Assembly (NCBI GenBank): GCA_012934845.2
Contig: WNNJ02001433.1
Span: 62,001-126,000 of the forward strand
Source of the DNA: Pomphorhynchus laevis
Taxonomy: Eukaryota; Acanthocephala; Palaeacanthocephala; Echinorhynchida; Pomphorhynchidae
Length of the DNA stretch: 64,000 nt
Direction: 5' to 3'
Shown here: positions 55,799 to 64,000 of the stretch, in pieces
Layout of the letters: each line of letters opens with the position of its first letter
How positions within the stretch are numbered: the first letter of the stretch is position 1
Notes under the pieces: model-generated
The model's database searches: none
Seen by the model: only the letters and a program-made list of their open reading frames with translations
Told to the model about the DNA's origin: nothing
Translations under genes and position numbers: made by a program

Positions 55799-55801
<3 letters not shown>
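54690..55801 (+). repeat. 443-bp tandem array, plus-oriented half (about 2.6 units)
   Basis: Landmark 'tagtcagccttctgacgagc' (first copy tagtcgg) recurs at 54737, 55180 and 55623, exactly 443 bp apart. Each unit contains 'gcgccgttagtagtcagggt', 'cctcgtgtgacttagcaact', 'gatatcatgatggaaggttt' and a tRNA-like piece (gtagcctagcagtcaagagc, then gctcgaatctc). It ends at a (TA)n tract. Confidence 0.9.
55088..55160 (+). other. tRNA-like (box A/box B) segment inside the 443-bp unit
   Basis: 'cgtagtttagcagtcaagag' (the later unit has cgtagcctagcagtcaagag) fits a pol III box A, and 'cagctcgaatctcgg' about 40 nt on fits box B (GWTCRANNC) with one mismatch. The same segment recurs in every unit (near 55535, and on the minus strand near 56100, 56550, 56990 and 57430). 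This suggests a SINE origin of the unit. Confidence 0.55.

Positions 55802-55877
<76 letters not shown>
55802..55877. repeat. (TA)n tract at the centre of the palindrome
   Basis: 76 bp of pure TA dinucleotides between plus- and minus-oriented 443-bp units. The sequence 'ctagcaactattc' on the left and 'gaatagttgctag' on the right are reverse complements immediately outside it. Confidence 0.95.
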
Positions 55878-55880
<3 letters not shown>

Positions 55881-57676
55881 ACGAATAGTTGCTAGGTCAC
55901 ACGAGGTGACTTTCGCATTGGAAACCAGCTACAGAATCCTTCCTTCATGATATCCAATTCCATACACCCTGACTACTAACGGCGCCATTGCCACAACCGT
56001 TTTCGTTTCGCCCGCTTTTTGCCACATGTTGGTAGCCCCGGGCTCGTCAGAAGGCTGACTACCAACTCTTCGCCTTTTGAAATTTAAATTATCCGAGATT
56101 CGAGCACTCGCTCTCCGTACTTGGCTTGCGCTCTTGACTGCTAGGCTACGAATCCAGGATTACCAGATTTCACACAGTATATGAAACCTTCCATCATGAT
56201 ATCCAGAAACTGCATTGTCCGAGATGCTTCTCTGGCATGCTTATTATAGATTTTACCGTTTGAGATCATGAAGATCGATTGGAATCGGGACTGGTGATCC
56301 TTTGATGGATTCTTATTTATGTAACGAATAGTTGCTAGGTCACACGAGGTGACTTTCGCATTGGAAACCAGCTACAGAATCCTTTCTTCATGATATCCAA
56401 TTCCATACACCCTGACTACTAACGGCGCCATTGCCACAACCGTTTTCGTTTCACCCGCTTTTTGCCACATGTTGGTAGCCCCGGGCTCGTCAGAAGGCTG
56501 ACTACCAACTCTTCGCCTTTTGAAATTTGAATTATCCGAGATTCGAGCTGTCGCTCTCCGTACTTGGCTTGCGCTCTTGACTGCTAGGCTACGAATCCAG
56601 GATTACCAGATTTCACACAGTATATGAAACCTTCCATCATGATATCCAGAAACTGCATTGTCCGAGATGCTTCTCTGGCATGCTTATTATAGATTTTACC
56701 GTTTGAGATCATGAAGATCGATTGGAATCGGGACTGGTGATCCTTTGATGGATTCTTATTTATGTAACGAATAGTTGCTAGGTCACACGAGGTGACTTTC
56801 GCATTGGAAACCAGCTACAGAATCCTTCCTTCATGATATCCAATTCCATACACCCTGACTACTAACGGCGCCATTGCCACAACCGTTTTCGTTTCGCCCG
56901 CTTTTTGCCACATGTTGGTAGCCCCGGGCTCGTCAGAAGGCTGACTACCAACTCTTCGCCTTTTGAAATTTGAATTATCCGAGATTCGAGCTGTCGCTCT
57001 CCGTACTTGGCTTGCGCTCTTGACTGCTAGGCTACGAATCCAGGATTACCAGATTTCACACAGTATATGAAACCTTCCATCATGATATCCAGAAACTGCA
57101 TTGTCCGAGATGCTTCTCTGGCATGCTTATTATAGATTTTACCGTTTGAGATAATGAAGATCGATTGGAATCGGGACTGGTGATCCTTTGATGGATTCTT
57201 ATTTATGTAACGAATAGTTGCTAAGTCACACGAGGTGACTTTCGCATTGGAAACCAGCTACAGAATCCTTCCTTCATGATATCCAATTCCATACACCCTG
57301 ACTACTAACGGCGCCATTGCCACAACCGTTTTCGTTTCGCCCGCTTTTTGCCACATGTTGGTAGCCCCGGGCTCGTCAGAAGGCTGACTACCAACTCTTC
57401 GCCTTTTGAAATTTGAATTATCCGAGATTCGAGCTGTCGCTCTCCGTACTTGGCTTGCGCTCTTGACTGCTAGGCTACGAATCCAGGATTACCAGATTTC
57501 ACACAGTATATGAAACCTTCCATCATGATATCCAGAAACTGCATTGTCCGAGATGCTTCTCTGGCATGCTTATTATAGATTTTACCGTTTGAGATCATGA
57601 AGATCGATTGGAATCGGGACTGGTGATCCTTTGATGGATTCTTATTTATGTAACGAATAGTTGCTAGGTCACACGA

Positions 57677-57679
<3 letters not shown>
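55878..57679 (-). repeat. 443-bp tandem array, minus-oriented half (about 4.1 units)
   Basis: Landmark gactacc recurs at 56057, 56500, 56943 and 57386, an exact 443-bp period. The units are nearly identical, differing by a handful of bases, so the expansion is recent. It ends in a second (TA)n tract at 57680. Open frames through it (for example 57470-57769 minus) repeat in each unit and show no known domain. Confidence 0.92.

Positions 57680-57746
<67 letters not shown>
57680..57746. repeat. second (TA)n tract
   Basis: About 67 bp of TA dinucleotides directly after a truncated 443-bp unit (cacacgaggca). Confidence 0.95.
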
Positions 57747-57747
<1 letters not shown>

Positions 57748-57839
57748 TAACATCAATATATTGATGCAATAGTTCTATATTGATGTGGCAGTGCTTAAGA
57801 GAGAACTGTCACATCAGTGCTCTTCTGAGCACTGTGTGA

Positions 57840-60400
57840 TCAGGAGATCGTTGAATCGGTGCAGGTTATCCTTTTATGGATTCTTTTATTTTATCAATTT
57901 TGCTAGATTGCACAAGGTGATTTCGTAGCAGAAACCAGCTACGGTATCATTCCTTTATCACTTCCAACTTCATATACGTTAACTCACAACATACCAGATT
58001 TTAGCCTGATGTTTTTGTATTGTTTCGGCTAAAGGGTGTGTACCGCTGTAGTTTCCTTTTGAATCCTATATGCACTTTCAGATTCGAACCTAGGTTCTTT
58101 CGATTTGTTGGTCCACGCCTTATGTATTTATTGATAATGTTTATTAATCAGTTTTCATTTCACATATTTTATTTATCTACTGTTTTCGCACAGAAAACAG
58201 CTACGGTATCATTCCTTTATTACTTCCAACTTCATAGACCATAACTCACAACATACCAGATTTTAGCGTGATGTATTGGTATTGTTTTGGATAAAGGATG
58301 TGTACCGCTGTAGTTTCCTTTTGAATCCTATATGCACTTTCAGATTCGAACCTAGGTTCTTTCGATTTGTGGGTCCACGACTTGTGTATTTATTGATAAT
58401 TATTATTAATCAGTTTTCATTTCACATATTTTATTTATCTACTGTTTTCGCACAGAAACCAGCTACGGTATCATTCCTTTATCACTTCCAACTCCATACA
58501 CCTTGGCTCACAACATACCAGATTTTAGCATGATGTATTTGTATTGTCTCGGATAAAGGATGTGTACCGCTGTAGTTTCCTTTTGAATCCTATGTGCACT
58601 TTCAGATTTAAACCTAGGTTATTTCGATTTGTGGGTCAACGCCTTATGCATTGATTGATAATTATTATTAATCAGTTTTCATTTCACTTATTTTATTTAT
58701 CTACTGTTTTCGCACAGAAACCAGCTACGGTATCATTCCTTTATTACTTCCAACTTCATAGACCATAACTCACAACATACCAGATTTTAGCCTGATGTAT
58801 TGGTATTGTTTCGGATAAAGGATGTGTACCGCTGTAGTTTTCTTTTGAATCCTATATGCACTTTCAGATTCGAACCTAGGTTATTTCGATTTGTGGGTCC
58901 ACGCCTTATGCATTGATTGATAATTATTAATCAGTTTTCATTTCACTTATTTTATTTATCTACTGTTTTCGCACAGAAACTAGCTACGGTATCATTCCTT
59001 TATCACTTCCAACTCAATACACCATAACTCACAACATGCCAGATTTTAGCCTGATGTATTGGTATTGTTTCGGATAAAGGATGTGTACCGCTGTAGTTTC
59101 CTTTTGAATCCTCTATGCACTTTCAGATTCGAACCTAGGTTATTTCGATTTGTGGGTTTACGACTTATGTATTTATTAATAATTATTATTAATCAGTTTT
59201 CATTTCACATATTTTATTTATCTACTGTTTTCGCACAGAAACCAGCTACGGTATCATTCGTTTATTACTTCTAACTCCATTCACATTGACTCCAGCATAG
59301 CTGATTTTAGCCTGATGTATTGGTATTGTGTCGGATAAAGGATGTGTACCGCTGTAGTTTTCTTTTGAATCCTATATGCACTTTCAGATTCGAACCTAGG
59401 TTCTTTCGATTTGTGGGTCCACGCTTTATGTATTTATTGATAATTATTATTAATCAGTTTTCATTTCACATATTTTATTTATCTGCTGTTTTCGCACAGA
59501 AACCAGCTACGGTATCATTCCTTTATTACTTCCAACTTCATAGACCATAACTCACAACATACCAGATTTTAGCGTGATGTATTGGTATTGTTTTGGATAA
59601 AGGATGTGTACCGCTGTAGTTTCCTTTTGAATCCTATATGCACTTTCAGATTCGAACCTAGGTTCTTTCGATTTGTTGGTCCACGCCTTATGTATTTATT
59701 GATAATGTTTATTAATCAGTTTTCATTTCACATATTTTATTTATCTGCTGTTTTCGCACAGAAACCAGCTACGGTATCATTCCTTTATTACTTCCAACTT
59801 CATAGACCATAACTCACAACATACCAGATTTTAGCGTGATGTATTGGTATTGTTTTGGATAAAGGATGTGTACCGCTGTAGTTTCCTTTTGAATCCTCTA
59901 TGCACTTTCAGATTCGAACCTAGGTTCTTTCGATTTGTGGGTCCACGACTTGTGTATTTTTTGATAATTATTATTAATCAGTTTTCATTTCACATATTTT
60001 ATTTATCTACTGTTTTCGCACAGAAACCAGCTACGGTATCATTCCTTTATTACTTCCAACTTCATAGACCATAACTCACAACATGCCAGATTTTAGCCTG
60101 ATGTATTGGTATTGTGTCGGATAAAGGATGTGTACCGCTGTAGTTTTCTTTTGAATCCTATATGCACTTTCAGATTCGAACCTAGGTTATTTCGATTTGA
60201 GGGTCCACGCCTTACGCATTGATTGATAATTATTATTAATCAGTTTTCATTTCACATATTTTATTTATCTACTGTTTTCGCACAGAAACCAGCTACGGTA
60301 TCATTCCTTTATCACTTCTAACTCCATTCACATTGACTCACAGCATACCAGATTTTAGCCTGATGTATTTGTATTGTTTCGTTCGCTTCTGTTGTGCAAT
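57840..60400 (-). repeat. 262-bp tandem array, about ten units
   Basis: The landmark 'agctacggtatcatt' recurs at 57937, 58198 (approx), 58461, 58723, 58982, 59244, 59505, 59767, 60029 and 60291, that is every 259-263 bp. Each unit has 'ggatgtgtaccgctgtagtt', 'cagattcgaacctaggtt' (box B on the minus strand) and 'tattaatcagttttcatttc'. The edge 57840-57990 resembles the 443-bp unit (gcacaaggtgatttcgtagc and gaaaccagctacggtatcat against cacacgaggtgactttcgca and gaaaccagctacagaatcct). Confidence 0.92.
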
Positions 60401-60545
60401 GATACATCCAGACTCATCGGAAGTCTGTGTACCGATGCAGTTTTTTTTTAAACACTATTTGCATTTTGAGATTCGAACCTAGATTTTTCGATTGGTGGTT
60501 TCACGCCTTAGCGACTAGGCTAATCATCCGGTACAGCTAGAAATT
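60370..60545 (-). mobile_element. tRNA-derived SINE at the end of the 262-bp array
   Basis: The minus strand starts with a tRNA-like head: gatgattagcctagtcgcta (box A, TRGCNNAGTNGG type), aaggcgtgaaaccacc, then taggttcgaatctca, a perfect box B (GGTTCGAATC). The sequence then joins the last 262-bp unit, whose 'aacctaggttcgaatctg' region is the same box B. It marks the probable source element of the array. Confidence 0.7.
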
Positions 60546-60911
60546 CTACCTTCAATGTAATTAATTTATATTCAATATAAATTCATTGTATATTTTTCAT
60601 TCAATTTAAATAATTTAAAGAATACATTATACAATTTTTATAATTTTAAATTATACAGTTTGCATTAATGAATCAAAATTCAGAGTTTTATGTTTACCTA
60701 CTTAAATTTTATTGATTCTGGCAAATATTCCAAATAAAAATCTAAAAATGGATTTGTGGATTTTAACAAATATTTTTATTGCATTTTTAATTTATAATTT
60801 TAAATTTTATTATCTGTTTATAAGATGCATCATTTATATTTTATACATAATCGTTAATATTTATATAATTAATATGACTTGACACGTATTTTTGAAAACG
60901 ACGGTTTCAGC
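60546..60911. other. AT-rich region upstream of the MRM2 gene
   Basis: Probable promoter and 5'UTR. No TATA box or initiator could be chosen among many AT runs. Confidence 0.35.
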
Positions 60912-61565
60912 ATGTTTACTGTAAAACGCTACATTAGTAATCAATGGATGTCAAATCATTGTCGGGATCCTTGGGTCATTCGAGCTCGACAAGAAGGAAT
61001 GCGAGCGCGAAGCGGATTCAAGATCATTCAGATTCAAAAGAAATTTCAGATCATAAAGCCCGACCACAATTTACTTGAACTCGGTGCTGCTCCGGGTGCA
61101 TGGACTCAACAACTGGTCAAAATGCTCTCTAAAAAGTCAAAGCTAATCGCCGTAGATCAAGCGAATTGGTCCGAATGTAGACATGCTACGTGTTTGTCTA
61201 AATGCGATTTCATGAGTGAACAAGGAATGCAACGAATTTACACTGAATTAGATAAGCTAACTATATTGCACGGTGTACTTAGTGATGCTTGCCCTAACAT
61301 AACGGGACAACAAAATATAGATTATTTTAAAATAGCCGAAATGATTGAATTTATATGGAAACATTACGTAAACTATTACAAACAATCTCCTAGTCAGTAT
61401 TTCATATTTAAGTGTTTCGATGGTGTGTTACCGTTACTGAAATGCAAATGTCCTCAACTGTTTGCAAATGCAGATCAGATACATAAAATTAGAGTTGAAT
61501 CAACAAAAGTTCATTCTTCTGAAGTTTACATTCTGTGTGAATTAAGGAAATCGCAGCCAAATTAA
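60912..61565 (+). CDS. MRM2: mitochondrial 2'-O-rRNA methyltransferase (MRM2, FtsJ/RrmJ family)
   Basis: 217 codons in one exon from ATG 60912. The frame is open 33 nt further up, but without an ATG. A basic N-terminus (MFTVKRYISNQWMSNHCRDP) fits a mitochondrial presequence. The FtsJ fold is complete: 'RARSGFKI' with Lys37, SAM motif I 'LLELGAAPGAWTQ' (54-66), acidic 'IAVDQ' (79-83), 'LSDACPNITG' with Asp125, 'FIFKCFDG' with Lys167, and 'SSEVYILC' with Glu204, so the K-D-K-E catalytic tetrad is intact. The family methylates a uridine 2'-O in the peptidyl-transferase loop of the large mitochondrial rRNA, using S-adenosylmethionine. Cys-rich stretches (178-180) are unusual. A cytosolic FTSJ1-like role is less likely, given the presequence and 'GAAPGAWTQ'. 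The length is a little below human MRM2 (246 aa). Confidence 0.85.
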   Translation: MFTVKRYISNQWMSNHCRDPWVIRARQEGMRARSGFKIIQIQKKFQIIKPDHNLLELGAAPGAWTQQLVKMLSKKSKLIAVDQANWSECRHATCLSKCDFMSEQGMQRIYTELDKLTILHGVLSDACPNITGQQNIDYFKIAEMIEFIWKHYVNYYKQSPSQYFIFKCFDGVLPLLKCKCPQLFANADQIHKIRVESTKVHSSEVYILCELRKSQPN

Positions 61566-61745
61566 GGAACACAAAGCATTGCATGTGATTTATTGCGTGT
61601 ATGTTATTTTTGTAAATATTCGGGTTTGAAATTTATGGTTCATTGATTCATCAGATTAACAAAGTCGTCGATAAACGATTAATTATTTATCGATTAATTA
61701 TTTATCGTCGATAATGATAAATAATAAATAATAATAAATGATTTT
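61566..61745. other. MRM2 3' flank
   Basis: Probable 3'UTR. aataaa-type signals occur in the AT-rich run at 61715-61735 (gataaataataaataataat). Confidence 0.4.
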
Positions 61746-61749
61746 ATAT

Positions 61750-62240
61750 AATTAATATTTATAATTGAAATTTAAAATAAACGTCAATTTTTATGAATTG
61801 ACTAGTAAATAACAGACGATGTATCAGAATAAGGATTAGAGGTCATCAGGAGGAACTGTTATTGTCATTGTCGTTGTTTTTAGTTCAATTATCTGCTGTA
61901 TCCCCTATTTTTAGTAACCTAATACCATTTCCTGTAAGGAAACAAATCATATCAGATAACTGAGTATATGTATTTTATATATAAATAAAGATAAATAATA
62001 AATAATTATGAGATTTTGTACAATTTATATTATATTAAGTTAAAATAAAAAATTGAAATTTAAAATAAAAGTCAATTGTTATGAATCGAGTAATAAACAA
62101 CAGACGCTGTATCAGGATAAGGATTAAAGGTCACCAGAAGGAACTGCTATGCTATCAGGTTTCGGCCCCTATTCCTCGGCCAACATGGCATCGGGGTCAA
62201 ATACACCTTAATTACGAATTTTCTCTGATGAAATTTAATT
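61750..62240 (-). repeat. PLE-associated repeat, two minus copies (partial)
   Basis: 61765-61865: 'atttttatgaattgactagt', 'gacgatgtatcagaataagg', 'gaggtcatcaggaggaactg'. 62055-62235: the same start followed by 'gaactgctatgctatcaggt' and 'ggtcaaatacacctta', 'attttctctgatgaaattt'. Confidence 0.75.
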
Positions 62241-62619
62241 ATCTGGTGTATCTTATTATATTACAAAGTATATTATTTATTATCCATCAATAAAGATTTT
62301 ATGTTGAAGAGTTAAAATTTGTGTTTAATAATATTTTGCTGATTTAATAATTTTGTGTTGATCTATTTTTTACTATTTTCTGTTTGATTTTTATATTATA
62401 TTATATTTTATTATATTATTTATTATACTTTATATATTTAACTATTTTCTGTTTGATTTTTATATTATATTATATTATATTATTTATTATACTTAATATA
62501 TTTTACTATTTTCTGTTTGATTGTATTTTTATAGTAACCTACTTTACAATATGCATCTATTAAATTATTTAAATGATTTCGAAAAAAATCAATATCGTTT
62601 ACAAATATATAGATGATAC

Positions 62620-62760
62620 ATATAATTTAAATAACAGACGTTGTATCAGAATAAGGATTAGAGGTCATCAGGAGGAACTGCTATGCTATCAAGTTTCGGC
62701 TCCTATTCCTGGACGGGACATAACAGCAAAGCCAAATACATGACAATGAATATTATTTAT
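62620..62760 (-). repeat. PLE-associated repeat, minus copy
   Basis: 'aataacagacgttgtatcag', 'gaggtcatcaggaggaactg', 'ctatgctatcaagtttcggc', 'gccaaatacatg'. Confidence 0.75.
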
Positions 62761-62819
62761 TTTATTGACTTCGATAAAATTTAATTTTAATTTAAACAAT
62801 AAATATATAGTCAAATAAT

Positions 62820-63560
62820 ATGTTACGTAGCCAACTGAGTTACATATTTAATATAATTATAAAATTGAAAGAAAAATAATAATAATGCTAAATCAAAATT
62901 TAATAATTAAATAATAAAATTAATAATTATAAGATTTTTTTGTAATTTATATCAATTTTAAACAAAAAATAATAATTAAAAATCAAAATCAATTTTTCAG
63001 AGTTATTACTCGCTTTTTCAATATTTGTTATTATATAGTTATCCTTTAATTTAGTAAGTTCTGAATACACAAATCAGGTCAACGTATTTTATATAAATTT
63101 AAAAGAATGCTAAATAATGTAAATGTTAGAATTTAAAATTCAATTTCTATTGAAATTTGTAATAGACACATTAAACAAATCAAATCAGCTAACAGAGATA
63201 TAATGATAAATAATAACATAATAATGAAAAATCAAAATTTAATAATTAAATAATAAAATAAATAATTGTTATAAGATAAGATATTTGAAATTTAAAATAA
63301 AAATCATTTTTATGAATTGACTAATAAATAACAGACGTTGTATCAGAATAAGGATTAGAGGTCATCAGGAGGAACTGCTATGCTATCAGGTTTCGGCCCC
63401 TAACTCCTCTACCCAACATAGCAGCGGGGCCAAATACATGCTAATGATGTATTTCCTCTGATAAAACTATCTAGTATCTTATTCTAATACAAAGTATATT
63501 ATTTATTATCCATAAAAATTTTCCGCTTACGATTTTAAATTTATTTTTAATATTATAATT
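62820..63560 (-). repeat. PLE-associated repeat, minus copies with tail and RT end
   Basis: Tail copies at 62830-62990 and 63165-63300 (aatcaaaatttaataattaa), then the full module at 63300-63480 (tcatcaggaggaactgctat, gctatcaggtttcggcccct, ctctacccaacatagcag, aaatacatgctaatgatgta). Then 'attatttattatccataaaa' and 'ttccgcttacgattttaaat' follow, which is the reverse of the coding end at 34590-34660. Confidence 0.8.
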
Positions 63561-64000
63561 ATTAATAATTATTATAAATAAATCCGAAACCTAAATAACC
63601 TTATTTAGTAAAATTAATTTACATTATATTTTTGAAGTTTAATTTGCATTACCATATTTTAATAATTTAAAGTTTCTATAAAGCGGGCTTATTATTTAAT
63701 TTCTGGATTCATAATTTTTTCGCTTAATACTTTAAATTTATTTTTAAATTGTTGATTTCGATAAGTTCTTTAGACAGTTAGAAGCAAGACGAATTATGAC
63801 AGAATTGGTTTTGCCATTTAAACTTTATTTTTTAGACTAACAATAAAACAATTATTTAGCCACCACATACCGTATGTTATTATGTTTTAACTTAAGCAAA
63901 ATGTCGACAGCGGATCGAAATTGATTGCTGCGAAACGCCTCGTTAAATTATATAGCCATTATATATATGAACACTTTGAAAAATAAAAAAAATCATCAAC
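63561..64000. other. AT-rich stretch without recognisable genes
   Basis: No open frame of note. 63890-63960 is less AT-rich but no product can be assigned. Confidence 0.4.

Noticed and set aside
57470-57769. 99-codon minus frame beginning with a Tyr-Ile run
   Set aside because: The Tyr-Ile run is translation of the (TA)n tract and the rest is the 443-bp satellite.
58020-60074. Series of similar 71-85-codon frames (KDVYRCSFLLNPICTFRF...) as a gene family
   Set aside because: They repeat with the 262-bp satellite period, have no domain and exist only because the repeat unit happens to be open.
54690-60400. CRISPR-like array
   Set aside because: Units are hundreds of bases long without unique spacers, and the spliced genes show a eukaryotic genome.
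60480-60540. tRNA gene
   Set aside because: Box A and box B are good on the minus strand, but no acceptor stem closes and the segment is joined to a SINE body and satellite.

Overview
The window is AT-rich nuclear DNA of an invertebrate animal. Two host genes are clear: a spliced germinal-centre-kinase-III (STK24/25/MST4 type) gene with canonical GT/AG introns, and a single-ORF mitochondrial 2'-O-rRNA methyltransferase (MRM2/FtsJ family). Two kinase introns are only 45 and 47 nt while the others run from 0.8 to 3.4 kb. The phylum cannot be fixed from this sequence. A flatworm or arthropod-like compact-intron lineage is possible, but that is inference.

Layout. 1-39.3 kb is mostly retrotransposon debris. 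It holds several copies of one L2/CR1-like LINE (family A: 1-745, 758-4880 minus, 6.9-10.8 kb, 15.95-20.36 kb, a tail at 39.1 kb), a CR1-like LINE with a PHD-like ORF1 (family D, minus, 13.3-15.9 and 20.4-21.1 kb, interrupted by a family A insertion), and a head-to-head pair of Jockey/I-like LINEs (family B, 24.06-29.08 kb). It also holds another CR1-like LINE (family C, minus, 31-33.9 kb), tRNA-derived SINEs (11.6 and 22.1-22.9 kb), and Penelope-like (PLE) pieces, including a 466-bp tandem array at 34.0-35.3 kb. The best-preserved ORFs are the 969-aa EN+RT ORF at 17367-20276 and the 816-aa EN+RT ORF at 26615-29065.

39.9-51.7 kb is the kinase gene. Its eight recognised coding exons give about 530 codons, and its introns are loaded with foldbacks, tandem repeats and PLE-type repeats. 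52.5 kb carries a frameshifted calmodulin-like pseudogene. 53.2-54.3 kb is a direct duplication of a LINE 3' end whose 3'UTR contains several perfect hairpins.

54.7-60.5 kb is the most unusual stretch. Seven copies of an exact 443-bp unit (three on plus, four on minus) lie as a giant palindrome around a (TA)n tract. About ten copies of a 262-bp unit follow. The two units share sequence and each is linked to a tRNA-like (box A/box B) segment, so both arrays appear to have grown from one SINE lineage. 60.9-61.6 kb is the MRM2 gene. 61.75-63.56 kb holds several minus-strand copies of the PLE-associated repeat already seen at 34 kb, in the kinase introns and at 52 kb.

The host genes are unrelated to each other and no operon-like organisation is expected. 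The remaining stretches are AT-rich DNA in which nothing coding could be recognised.
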